A stretch of DNA of 64,000 nucleotides from Sediminicola sp037203765. Its GTDB lineage: Bacteria; Bacteroidota; Bacteroidia; Flavobacteriales; Flavobacteriaceae. Shown piece by piece: positions 28,192 through 37,091 of the stretch (position 1 is its first letter; the number at the start of each line of letters is the position of its first letter). Below the pieces are notes generated by a model. That model saw nothing but the letters and a program-made list of their open reading frames with translations. It did no database searches and was not told the origin of the DNA. The position numbers and the translations under genes were made by a program. The stretch spans positions 62,001 to 126,000 of the forward strand of contig NZ_JBBCAS010000008.1 of NCBI RefSeq assembly GCF_037203765.1, written 5' to 3'.

Positions 28192-29355
28192 TTGAACATA
28201 AAACCCCATATCCTTCCGGTTATTGTTTTTTCCCAATTTGCCTGTACTTCCCTTTGGTTTGCCGGTAATGCCATTGTTGGGGATCTCGCTCAAACACATG
28301 ATTTGGCACCTGGTATGACAGGACTGATGCTTTCTTCCGTTCAATTGGGTTTTATAACGGGCACACTTTTGTTTGCGGCCCTGATGATAGCAGATAGGTT
28401 TTCTCCCTCAAAACTATTTTTGGGATGCGCCTTATTGGCGGCTATGTGCAATACCGTTCTCCTTTTGGATCACCTTACCGAATTTACGTTGCTATCGGCC
28501 CGGTTTACCACTGGTTTCTTTTTGGCGGGCATCTATCCCGTAGGAATGAAAATTGCATCAGATTATTATGAAGGCGGACTTGGGAAGGCCTTGGGTTTTC
28601 TTGTAGGTGCCTTGGTTTTGGGAACCTCCTTTCCCCATGCTATCAAGGGAACATCCACGGGATCGGATTATAATCTGGTAATTTTAACGACCTCAATTTT
28701 GGCAGTTAGTGGGGGTTTTGCCATGTTTTTACTCGTCCCCAACGGCCCCTTTAGAAAACCAAGTAAGGTCTTACAGCTCAAAGCGGGTATAACCCTATTT
28801 AAAATACCCGCCTTTAAAAAGGCTGCCTATGGGTATTTTGGCCATATGTGGGAACTATATGCATTTTGGGCATTTATTCCTATAGCCATCGGCACCTATA
28901 ATTCAATGGGACCCCGGGATATCCCCATTTCCTTTTGGACCTTTATGATTATCGGTCTTGGCAGTATCTCTTGTATCATTGGAGGGTATATCTCCCTAAA
29001 AAAGGGAAGTAAAAAGGTCGCCGTAGTTTCCTTGGCACTCTCTGGGATATTGTGTGGCATTTCTCCCTTCATCTTTCAACTATCCGCTCCATTCTTTATC
29101 CTATTATTATGCCTATGGGGTATGCTCGTAGTATCCGATTCCCCCCAATTCTCTACCATGGTGGCCTCGGCCTCTCCTTCAGAACTCAAAGGAACGGCCC
29201 TTACCCTTGTCAATTGCATCGGTTTTGCGATAAGTATCTTGTCCATACAACTAGCCTCTTTTTTGATGAACAGCATAGATCCCATTTACACATTCACCTT
29301 TTTGGGCCTTGGTCCACTTTTTGGTGTCATAAATCTCATCAAAAAATCCTCTTAA
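28192..29355 (+). CDS. MFS transporter
   Basis: This 387-residue protein has about 12 hydrophobic segments and belongs to the major facilitator superfamily (inner membrane). GLMLSSVQLGFITGTLLFAALMIADRFSPSKLF contains the loop 2-3 region, with an ADRF in place of the usual GxxxDRxGRR motif. The start is a TTG at 28192, two bases after the previous stop, with no in-frame ATG nearby, so translation is likely coupled to the upstream gene. The substrate is unknown. A hairpin overlaps the stop codon. Confidence 0.85.
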   Translation: MNIKPHILPVIVFSQFACTSLWFAGNAIVGDLAQTHDLAPGMTGLMLSSVQLGFITGTLLFAALMIADRFSPSKLFLGCALLAAMCNTVLLLDHLTEFTLLSARFTTGFFLAGIYPVGMKIASDYYEGGLGKALGFLVGALVLGTSFPHAIKGTSTGSDYNLVILTTSILAVSGGFAMFLLVPNGPFRKPSKVLQLKAGITLFKIPAFKKAAYGYFGHMWELYAFWAFIPIAIGTYNSMGPRDIPISFWTFMIIGLGSISCIIGGYISLKKGSKKVAVVSLALSGILCGISPFIFQLSAPFFILLLCLWGMLVVSDSPQFSTMVASASPSELKGTALTLVNCIGFAISILSIQLASFLMNSIDPIYTFTFLGLGPLFGVINLIKKSS

Positions 29356-29372
29356 CAATTTGTTAAGATTTT
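29351..29372 (+). terminator. Weak terminator-like hairpin at the MFS stop codon
   Basis: The stem CTTAACA/TGTTAAG has a 3-base loop and is followed by ATTTTAT. The stop codon TAA lies in the left arm. The stem is AT-rich, so efficiency is doubtful. Confidence 0.45.
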
Positions 29373-29415
29373 ATAAGGTTCTATAGCCGTAAATTACGGA
29401 CATAAAAAAAACTAT

Positions 29416-30753
29416 ATGATGAGAAAACTACTTACCCCCGTTTTAATCTTTTGCACTACCTTCTTATTTGCACAGACAGATCAACGAATTTATGATATTA
29501 TCAATGCGGTATCATCTGAACGCATAGAAAAAGATGTAACCACCTTGGTTAATTTTGGTACAAGGCACACCCTAAGTGATACCATTTCGAAGACCAAGGG
29601 CATTGGGGCAGCTAGAAGATGGATAAAAAGTGAATTTGACAAAATTTCCACTACCTGTGGAAATTGTTTGGAAGTTTCCTATCAAAAGGATTTGGTAAAA
29701 AAAGATGCGAATGCCAGAATTGTAAAAGACGTGGAGGTGGTCAACGTAGTGGCCATTCAAAGGGGTACCAAATACCCAAATCGCTACATCATAATGAGCG
29801 GGGATATTGATTCCAGAGTTAGCGATCCAACCAATTTCACCTCAGAATCTCCAGGGGCCAATGACAATGCCAGTGGTATGGCAGGAACCATAGAGGCGGC
29901 AAGGGTATTGTCAAAATATAAATTTGAAAGTAGCATAATCTATCTTGGACTTTCCGGGGAAGAACAAGGACTTTTCGGCGGACAGGGATTGGTAAAAAGT
30001 GCCAAAGAAAAAGGATGGGACATCATTGGGATCTTCAACAACGATATGATCGGGAACATCAAAGGGGTGGATGGAATTATCAGTAATACCGATTTTAGGA
30101 TTTTTTCCGAGCCTGTTCCACCAACGGAAACTGAAAGAGAACGCAATATGCGTCGCTTTTACGGAGGTGAGGTTGACGGAATATCAAGGCAACTCGCCCG
30201 TTATGTGCACAACAATGTTAAGACCTACATGCCAGAAATGAATCCTATGATGATCTATCGTCTGGACCGATTTGGCCGTGGTGGTCACCACAGACCATTC
30301 AATGATGCTGGTTATGCAGGTATCCGTATTATGGAAGCGCATGAAAACTATACCCAGCAGCATCAGGATATACGTGTGGAAGATGGGATTGCCTACGGGG
30401 ATGTCCTGGAGCACGTAAATTTTGATTACGCCCGTAATCTTACTGCAGTTAACGCTATTAATATGGCTTCCCTGGCCTGGGCACCACCAGCACCTCAAGA
30501 AGTAAAAATTGGAGGTATTGTTGAACCATCCGCCAAATTTGAATGGAGCAAGGTAGATGGTGCCACAGGGTATAAAATTTATTGGAGGGACACCACCTCC
30601 CCTACTTGGGACCACAGCAGATATGTGGGAGATGTTACGGAATTTACCTTGGAAGGCATTGTGATCGATAATTATTTCTTTGGAGTCTCTGCTGTTGGAA
30701 AGGACGGTTTTGAAAGTGTGGTGGTTTTTCCAAATGCCATCATGAGAAACTAA
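29416..30753 (+). CDS. Secreted M28-family peptidase with C-terminal fibronectin type III-like domain
   Basis: This 445-residue exported zinc aminopeptidase homologue has a signal peptide (about 1-20, ending LFAQ). The M28 fold shows GANDNASGMAGTIEAARVL (second metal Asp), YLGLSGEEQGLFGG (catalytic and metal glutamates, about 181-182), and EAHENYTQQHQD with the late metal-ligand histidine. Oddly, the first ligand motif, normally xGHxDS, reads SGDIDS here: Asp130 stands where His is expected, a single GAT/CAT change. The last 90 residues (PPAPQEVKIGG onward) form an FnIII-like beta domain. Activity may be altered or lost. Leader bases 29387-29399 carry the small inverted repeat CCGTAA-A-TTACGG. 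Confidence 0.88.
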   Translation: MMRKLLTPVLIFCTTFLFAQTDQRIYDIINAVSSERIEKDVTTLVNFGTRHTLSDTISKTKGIGAARRWIKSEFDKISTTCGNCLEVSYQKDLVKKDANARIVKDVEVVNVVAIQRGTKYPNRYIIMSGDIDSRVSDPTNFTSESPGANDNASGMAGTIEAARVLSKYKFESSIIYLGLSGEEQGLFGGQGLVKSAKEKGWDIIGIFNNDMIGNIKGVDGIISNTDFRIFSEPVPPTETERERNMRRFYGGEVDGISRQLARYVHNNVKTYMPEMNPMMIYRLDRFGRGGHHRPFNDAGYAGIRIMEAHENYTQQHQDIRVEDGIAYGDVLEHVNFDYARNLTAVNAINMASLAWAPPAPQEVKIGGIVEPSAKFEWSKVDGATGYKIYWRDTTSPTWDHSRYVGDVTEFTLEGIVIDNYFFGVSAVGKDGFESVVVFPNAIMRN

Positions 30754-30761
30754 TATCTTTA

Positions 30762-30812
30762 ATGGCCCATGGCAATTCCTAAGTATTGGAAATGCCATGG
30801 GCTATCTTTTTA
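30762..30812 (+). terminator. Terminator after the M28 peptidase
   Basis: The stem GCCCATGGCA/TGCCATGGGC (inner pairs TCC/GGA) is followed by TATCTTTTTA. The pairing is long but interrupted. Confidence 0.7.
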
Positions 30813-30847
30813 ATAAAGTGTTCTATTCCCATTTATTTCTTGATCAT

Positions 30848-32470
30848 ATGAAAAAACCAGCATTCACACTTTGGGCCACCTTATTGTTTCTTGGTTGGGT
30901 TCAGGCCCAAGAAATATACACAGAGCAAGATACATTAAGAGGTAGCATTACCCCAGAACGGGCCTGGTGGGACCTTAACTTTTATCATTTGGACATTGAG
31001 GTAAAGCCTGACAACAAATATATTTCAGGGTCCAATACCATTCGCTATACCGTTCTGGAAGAACAACAAGTATTGCAAATAGATCTTCAACCTCCCTTAA
31101 AAATTGAAAAGATTACCCAAGATGGAGAGGAGCTCGCGTTTACCTCAAACATCAATGCCCATTTTGTGACCTTGGAGAAGACACAAAATAAGGGTACCGT
31201 CAATGAGATCATCGTCAGTTATTCGGGACATCCGAAAGAAGCCATCAATGCGCCGTGGGATGGAGGTTTTTCTTGGAACAAGGATGCCAATGGCAAGCAT
31301 TTCGTCGCCACCTCCTGTCAAGGTCTTGGTGCAAGTGCTTGGTGGCCCAATAAGGACCATATGTACGACGAGGTAGACAGTATGGCCATTAGTGTGAAAG
31401 TACCCAAAAACTTGATGGAAGTATCCAACGGCAGGTTGTTGAATGTTGAAGAACAAGAAAACACCAAGACCTATCATTGGTATGTAAACAGTCCCATCAA
31501 TAATTATGGCGTGAATGTAAACATTGGCGATTATGTGCATTTTGGTGAAACCTATGCTGGTGAAAATGGGCCCTTGACCATGGACTATTATGTGCTTCGT
31601 GATAATTTGGAAAAGGCTAAAAAACAATTTACCGATGCCCCAAAAATGATGAAGGCATTTGAACATTGGTTTGGCCCCTACCCTTTTTATGAAGATGGTT
31701 TTAAACTAGTGGAGGTGCCTTATTTAGGGATGGAACACCAAAGTTCAGTAACCTACGGGAATGGTTATGAAAATGGATATTTAGGACGTGATCTTTCCGG
31801 TACAGGGTGGGGTCTAAAATTTGATTTTATCATTATCCACGAATCGGGACACGAATGGTTCGCCAATAATATTACCAACAGGGATACTGCCGATATGTGG
31901 ATTCATGAAAGTTTTACCGCATACTCAGAAAATCTATTTTTAGACTATTATTATGGCAAAGAAGCCTCTTCTGCATACGTAATAGGTACCCGACATAATA
32001 TTGAGAACAAAAAACCCATTATCGGGCCGTATAATGTCAACAAAACTGGAGGGGATATCTATTATAAAGGAGCCAATGTGTTACATACCTTAAGACAGCT
32101 TTTGGAAGACGACAATAAATGGAGGGAAATCTTAAGGGGACTCAATAGCCAATTCTATCATCAGACCGTGACCTCACAGCAGGTTGAAGATTATTTGAGC
32201 CAACATACGGGAATTGATCTTACGGCATATTTTAACCAATACCTGCGTACCACCAAAATACCGATGTTGGAATACAAACTGGAAGCCAAGAAACTAAGCT
32301 TTCGATATACCAATATCGTTGAGGATTTTGATATGCCCGTGCTCATGCATCTGGATGAAGAAAAATTGTGGATTTTCCCTACCGGAGAATGGAAGACGAT
32401 CCCACTTCAGAATAGTGTAATAAAAATAAGGCCTGACGACAACCTTTACATTTATTCCTCTAAAATTTAA
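30848..32470 (+). CDS. Secreted M1-family metallopeptidase
   Basis: This 540-residue exported gluzincin starts at ATG 30848, giving a clean signal peptide (KKPAFTLWATLLFLGWVQAQ). A start 17 codons earlier would bury it and overlap the upstream terminator. The N-terminal saddle domain is followed by the catalytic core with the zinc motif HESGHEWFANN (His331, His335) and the third ligand Glu354 in WIHESF. The usual GAMEN exopeptidase loop appears as GMEHQSSVTYGNG. It cleaves N-terminal residues from peptides in the periplasm or outside, next to another secreted peptidase (M28) upstream. It lacks the C-terminal helical domain of full-length aminopeptidase N. Confidence 0.92.
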   Translation: MKKPAFTLWATLLFLGWVQAQEIYTEQDTLRGSITPERAWWDLNFYHLDIEVKPDNKYISGSNTIRYTVLEEQQVLQIDLQPPLKIEKITQDGEELAFTSNINAHFVTLEKTQNKGTVNEIIVSYSGHPKEAINAPWDGGFSWNKDANGKHFVATSCQGLGASAWWPNKDHMYDEVDSMAISVKVPKNLMEVSNGRLLNVEEQENTKTYHWYVNSPINNYGVNVNIGDYVHFGETYAGENGPLTMDYYVLRDNLEKAKKQFTDAPKMMKAFEHWFGPYPFYEDGFKLVEVPYLGMEHQSSVTYGNGYENGYLGRDLSGTGWGLKFDFIIIHESGHEWFANNITNRDTADMWIHESFTAYSENLFLDYYYGKEASSAYVIGTRHNIENKKPIIGPYNVNKTGGDIYYKGANVLHTLRQLLEDDNKWREILRGLNSQFYHQTVTSQQVEDYLSQHTGIDLTAYFNQYLRTTKIPMLEYKLEAKKLSFRYTNIVEDFDMPVLMHLDEEKLWIFPTGEWKTIPLQNSVIKIRPDDNLYIYSSKI

Positions 32471-32676
32471 TCAATTTCCAAAAAATTATTTGGCAGTAAA
32501 GTAGTTCAGCACAAGATCATTAACTTTGATATTCATTGGGTGATTTTGTTATCGAATGTACCCATAACAAAGACCCAAAACCTTTTCCTTAAGGTTCTAG
32601 ATAATTGAGTAATGTTAAACGTATCGGATATCCAATATCCATTAAGATTCCGATATTCAAAATTGATTTCCCCCAT

Positions 32677-33933
32677 ATGAAATTGCATACAAATCTAATG
32701 CCCCTGCTTCTATTTGTTGTCCTACTTGGTTCCTGTAAAACAGAAGAAAAGAAACAAGGAAACGAACAAGATTTTGCCCTTACTTCCAAAACAATTAACT
32801 CCATAAATTTCAACTGTGCTGATCTGGGTGAAGATGAAATGGGAATTCCACGTTCAATACTTTATCTAACTGTAAATGGAAAAACAATTGATATTGCAAA
32901 AATCAATAATTGTCTCCCGATAGATAAAGAGCAGTACGCTAGTAATAATATAGATGAAAATGCTGTGGATGCCTCTTACGGGTATTGGGCGGGAAATGGG
33001 GCTTATTTTTACGTGATCCTAAAAGAAAACGAAGGATATATTTATAGGGCCAAAGTAGATGAAATGGACGACCAACCTATGTCCTATTCGCTTTTTGGCA
33101 TTTATTCCAACGGAAAATTCTTTGAAAAAGATCGGGAAGAAAAAAAGGACAAGGAAGCTGAACTACTTCTTGCAAATACCTTTCCGAAAATCAAAAAAAA
33201 TGCTAGTTCAAAAGAGATTGAGGATAGCATTCAGCCAAACGTCAACCAAATCAACAAAGCCCTTCCTTTTTTAAAGGTAATCTCCAAGGAAGTGCAATTT
33301 AAATTTGATGATTTTAAGACCCCTATTACCATTTGGTATTCGGATGAAAAATTGCCGGTAAAAATGAAAATGGGCATCAGGGATGATGAAGGACTTTTTT
33401 CCAACGATTTTGAATATTATTTTATCAATGGAAAAATATGGTATTCGGACCAAATCCTTTCTAAATATGTTTTTGAGGATGAAGCACTACAACATTATAT
33501 TAATTCGGTTTGGACTAATATTCAAGTAAGCGAGAAACGATTTAAAGCCTGGGAAAAACGAATACTCCAGACGATTGCACAGATAGACAATGCCACCATC
33601 AATTCCAGAAAAGATGACGACAAAACCATAACAGGGAATTATGAACTTATACAGGGGCAATGGCAAAGTACCGATGATTCTAAAAGTCAAATTGCATTTA
33701 TCGGGTCGATCAAAAAAGATTTCTATAATGGTGAGCCAATATCCCAAACTCCTTTTAGTATTTCCAATACCTGCAAAAATGAATCCAATATTAGTGCAGA
33801 AGTAGCTCCTGATGCTTTTATGACCTTACCCGAGGAAGATCAGTGTTTTTTCATTTTAACATTGGATGAAAATCTACTGCAATTAAATTACGTGGGTCGT
33901 GGTAATACCTTGACCTATAAGAGACTGCACTAA
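32677..33933 (+). CDS. Unknown lipoprotein
   Basis: This protein is not recognised. It has 418 residues from the ATG at 32677, chosen because it places the lipobox LLGSC after a normal signal peptide; the TTG 24 codons earlier adds an unlikely extension. The mature part is rich in Lys, Asp, Glu and Asn with alternating short strands. A central part (INGKIWYSDQILSKYVFEDEALQHYINSVW) reads like a beta/alpha cell-surface domain, and the C-terminal part (YELIQGQWQSTDDSKSQIAFIG) is reminiscent of a lipocalin-like small barrel. It stands alone, with 206 bases upstream holding no clear promoter. Confidence 0.75.
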   Translation: MKLHTNLMPLLLFVVLLGSCKTEEKKQGNEQDFALTSKTINSINFNCADLGEDEMGIPRSILYLTVNGKTIDIAKINNCLPIDKEQYASNNIDENAVDASYGYWAGNGAYFYVILKENEGYIYRAKVDEMDDQPMSYSLFGIYSNGKFFEKDREEKKDKEAELLLANTFPKIKKNASSKEIEDSIQPNVNQINKALPFLKVISKEVQFKFDDFKTPITIWYSDEKLPVKMKMGIRDDEGLFSNDFEYYFINGKIWYSDQILSKYVFEDEALQHYINSVWTNIQVSEKRFKAWEKRILQTIAQIDNATINSRKDDDKTITGNYELIQGQWQSTDDSKSQIAFIGSIKKDFYNGEPISQTPFSISNTCKNESNISAEVAPDAFMTLPEEDQCFFILTLDENLLQLNYVGRGNTLTYKRLH

Positions 33934-34040
33934 AAAAGATTTTTCACAAAATCCACATCAATAAATATATGGGCTTACATTGCATTTTATATCCATAAAA
34001 ATATTTTACTATCCTAGTAAATATATAGATTAACTAGTTA

Positions 34041-34048
34041 TATATTTG
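34041..34048 (+). promoter_or_regulatory. -7 promoter element of the DUF2490-permease pair
   Basis: TATATTTG matches TAnnTTTG exactly, 21 bases before the ATG. It lies in a very AT-rich stretch containing AACTAGTT and a TAGTAAATATATAG segment that could be an operator; no TTG lies at the -33 spacing. Confidence 0.55.
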
Positions 34049-34069
34049 GCGCGTTTAAAATTCATTTAG

Positions 34070-34804
34070 ATGAATAGACTAGCTGCACTTCACCTACTTT
34101 TACTTTTGGGCATTTTACCAACTACCACAAGAGCCCAAAAAACTGTTGATAACCAAGATCAACTTTGGACACGTTATTTTTTAAAAATTAAAATAGATCC
34201 TAAATGGCAAATATTACAAGAATTAGATGAAAGGGTTTATTGGTTTCCATGGAGACAGCATCAATTTGTTTCTAGAACGCAACTTGAGCGAAACCTGGGA
34301 AAAGGATATCATTTTGGGATCGGGTTCACCTATTCAGAACAAGCAACGCCCCAAGATCCAACAATTAAGGATTTTACCAATCAAACAGAACTAAGACCAC
34401 AATTGGCCCTGGAGTATAATCAACATCTTTCCAAAAAATTCACAATAAACCATCGGTACTGGACTGAATTCAGATATTTTGAACGAAACAATGGCTCATT
34501 TGAATTTGCCAATAATCGCAGTAGATACAAACTGGAGCTCAGAAACACCTCATTAAATCATATAACCCTGAAAGCCTATAATGAAATTCTTCTTAACATC
34601 GGAGGCAACATTATACATAATGTTTTCGACCAAAATAGGTATGGGACAAGTATTCAATATATGCCCCTTGAAAATTTAGGTATTGAAATTGGCTATCTAA
34701 ACTCCTTTCAACAACGAAAATCTGGTGTAGATTTTTACAATAGAAATATTGTACGCTTAACAGTGCATCATACCATCAACTATAAACCTGCTAATATTCC
34801 TTAA
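34070..34804 (+). CDS. DUF2490 outer-membrane beta-barrel-like protein
   Basis: This 244-residue protein has a signal peptide (about 1-23, ending TRAQ). The mature part is all alternating beta, with LWTRYFLKIKIDPKWQILQELDERVYW, HQFVSRTQLERNLGKGYHFGIGFTYSEQ and a C-terminal aromatic strand, matching DUF2490 (predicted outer-membrane barrel, function unknown). Its stop is followed after one base by the ATG of an anion permease, so the two are almost certainly cotranslated. A role as an outer-membrane channel for the same anion is a reasonable inference. A second DUF2490 gene starts at 63497. Confidence 0.85.
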   Translation: MNRLAALHLLLLLGILPTTTRAQKTVDNQDQLWTRYFLKIKIDPKWQILQELDERVYWFPWRQHQFVSRTQLERNLGKGYHFGIGFTYSEQATPQDPTIKDFTNQTELRPQLALEYNQHLSKKFTINHRYWTEFRYFERNNGSFEFANNRSRYKLELRNTSLNHITLKAYNEILLNIGGNIIHNVFDQNRYGTSIQYMPLENLGIEIGYLNSFQQRKSGVDFYNRNIVRLTVHHTINYKPANIP

Positions 34805-34805
34805 G

Positions 34806-35828
34806 ATGTCCGAATTATTCAACTCCCTGACTATCCCTTTTTTACTTGCCATGTTTCTTGCCATCACCATGGGAGGTAGTGGTACTGCACCTTCATTTTC
34901 GGCTGCCTATGGTGCCAATGTTCTAAAAAGGTCATTAATACCCGGATTGTTCGGCATTATGGTACTGGCAGGTGCTTTAATAGCCGGGAAGGAAGTTTCA
35001 CTAACATTAGGAAATGGCCTTTTAGAACAATCCTTTTTTACCCCATTAAATACGTCCGTCATCCTTCTTTCTATTGGGCTATCTGTCCTAATAGCAAGCT
35101 TACTAGGTGTTCCACAATCTACCAGCCAATCTACCGTCCTTTCCATTGCAGGAGCAGCATCGGCCTTGGATGGCCTGAACACGCAAAAATTATTTGTAGA
35201 AATTATCCCAACTTGGATCATTCTTCCGATAATTTCATTCTTTTTAATGTTCCTCCTTTCCAATTATGTACTTCCTTTAATCAAAATCAGAATAATCACA
35301 GATGATTACTCACATCTCAACGAACATAAGGGTATTAAGGCATTATTGATTTTATCCTGTCTCTATGTGGCATTTTCAATTGGGGCAAACAACGTTGCTA
35401 ATGCCGCAGCACCAATAGCTTCTTTGACAGCGAATGAGATTGGACAAGAAAGTGTCCAAAACTTTTTACCCTTGACCATTTTATCAGTTTTGGTTGTTGC
35501 CCCTTGTTTCGCTATCGGAAGTTCTCTTTTTGGGCACCAGGTTACTAAAACAACAGGGAAGAAAATTGTGGAAGTCAGTCCTATTTACGCAACAATAATT
35601 GCTGTTATCGTGGCCAGTTTACTAGTATTTGCTTCTGTGGTAAAAGGTATTCCAACCTCATTGGTACAATTGAACGGAGCTGCCTTTATAGCCTTAAGCG
35701 TTAGCAAAAATGGATTCAAAACAACCTTTAGCAATAAAATTGTAAAAAGGTTTTTTCTAGTGTGGGCCATAGCTCCCCTGTTCGCTTATTTAGTTACCTG
35801 GGTCTTGATCACTTTATTACAGAAATAA
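34806..35828 (+). CDS. PiT/CysP-family inorganic anion permease (phosphate or sulfate)
   Basis: This 340-residue inner-membrane protein has about 10 hydrophobic helices and the duplicated PiT architecture. The first repeat reads ITMGGSGTAPSFSAAYGANVLKR and the second FSIGANNVANAAAPIASL, with LGVPQSTSQSTVLSIAGAA corresponding to the P-S/T-T-H loop. Phosphate PiT carriers keep GANDxAN in both repeats; here the first is replaced by GSGTAPS and the second has Asn for Asp. As I recall it, the Bacillus sulfate permease CysP has a similar GASGAAASMGVAYG and a GMNNVANA. Sulfate is therefore at least as likely as phosphate. It is shorter than most PiT proteins. No sulfur-assimilation or pho genes are adjacent. 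Confidence 0.82.
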   Translation: MSELFNSLTIPFLLAMFLAITMGGSGTAPSFSAAYGANVLKRSLIPGLFGIMVLAGALIAGKEVSLTLGNGLLEQSFFTPLNTSVILLSIGLSVLIASLLGVPQSTSQSTVLSIAGAASALDGLNTQKLFVEIIPTWIILPIISFFLMFLLSNYVLPLIKIRIITDDYSHLNEHKGIKALLILSCLYVAFSIGANNVANAAAPIASLTANEIGQESVQNFLPLTILSVLVVAPCFAIGSSLFGHQVTKTTGKKIVEVSPIYATIIAVIVASLLVFASVVKGIPTSLVQLNGAAFIALSVSKNGFKTTFSNKIVKRFFLVWAIAPLFAYLVTWVLITLLQK

Positions 35829-36007
35829 GTTGCCATTTTTACAGAAAACAATCTTTTTCCTGAGTTCAGATCTCGAAAAAACCATTCCCCCTTCTTATAA
35901 AAGCATGGCACGAGATAGAATAATGAAGTTTTGAATTAAAAAACAGTAAATTTATTCAAATCATCAAAAGGCTCCCAGCAAGAGAATTAACGTAAACAGC
36001 ACCTATA

Positions 36008-36925
36008 ATGCCATACATACAAAACATTTCTGAAAAGCTATTATCTTCATTGGAGGAAAATTGGATAATTTTCATAAAGCAAATACCCGGCATACTTATT
36101 GCCATTCTCATCGTAGCTTTAGGTATTTTGATATCCAAAAAAATAGGCAATCTGTCTCGTAAAGTCATTTCCCAAAGGTCAGATGACCCTATCATGGTTA
36201 ATTTCTTGACCAAAGGAATCAAGTTGTTACTGTATTCCATATTTATCATGTATGCTTTGGAAGTAGCAGGACTTCAAAGTATTGCCACAGGAATTCTCAC
36301 GGCTGCAGGAGCCTCGGCTGTAATCATAGGATTTGCCTTTAGGGATATCGGGGAAAACTTTATATCTGGAATTATTCTGTCATTCAACAGACCGTTTAAC
36401 GTGAATGAAACCGTCAGTATAGGCGAAATTTTTGGGAAAGTAAAAACCATTGAATTCCGGTATACCAAGTTAAGGACCTTTGATGGCCGTGATGTATACA
36501 TTCCAAATAGCGATGTCATAAAAAAACCGGTGTTCAATTATACCGAAGATGGATTCTATAGGTTCGATTTCTTGGTAGGTATCGCCTATGAGAATAATAT
36601 AGGGGAAGCTGAAAAATTGATCAAACAGGTCGTTAAAAATACCAAGGGCACTTTTGAAGATGATACCCACCGTAATTTTATTGTGGCAGATGAATTGGCC
36701 GTTAGTACCGTAAACCTCAAAGTACATTTTTGGATCAACACTTTTGAATACGGAAAGGAAGCCTTGGTGATTAAAGGAAAAGTAATTACCAACGTAAAAG
36801 AAGCACTTCTCCAGGAAGGGTTTAGCCTACCTGCCAATATCCAAGAATTAAAGCTTTATGATACCCAATCTTCCATTCCCGTTAGCGTATCCGAATCCAC
36901 GAATGAGCAGACTGATCAGCCTTAA
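36008..36925 (+). CDS. Small-conductance mechanosensitive channel (MscS family)
   Basis: This 305-residue inner-membrane channel has three N-terminal helices. The pore helix is marked by GILTAAGASAVIIGFAFRDIGENFISGIILSFNRPF (about residues 95-130), followed by the beta domain with VNETVSIGEIFGKVKTIEFRYTKLRTFDGRDVYIPNSDVI and an alpha/beta vestibule. Length and layout match E. coli MscS (286). It opens on membrane tension to release solutes after osmotic downshock. A second, larger MscS-type gene lies at 41052. Confidence 0.94.
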   Translation: MPYIQNISEKLLSSLEENWIIFIKQIPGILIAILIVALGILISKKIGNLSRKVISQRSDDPIMVNFLTKGIKLLLYSIFIMYALEVAGLQSIATGILTAAGASAVIIGFAFRDIGENFISGIILSFNRPFNVNETVSIGEIFGKVKTIEFRYTKLRTFDGRDVYIPNSDVIKKPVFNYTEDGFYRFDFLVGIAYENNIGEAEKLIKQVVKNTKGTFEDDTHRNFIVADELAVSTVNLKVHFWINTFEYGKEALVIKGKVITNVKEALLQEGFSLPANIQELKLYDTQSSIPVSVSESTNEQTDQP

Positions 36926-37091
36926 AAATTTATCCACTTCGATAAAAGACTACAGTAAATTAATTTATTGATTACCTTAGTATTAAGGTTTCTTGTTCCC
37001 CCAACTTTAATGCTATTTAGATCTCCTATCCCATTTATATAAAAGGGTATTGGTTATCCATAGTACTAGTGTCATATCAAATCAATCCAAT

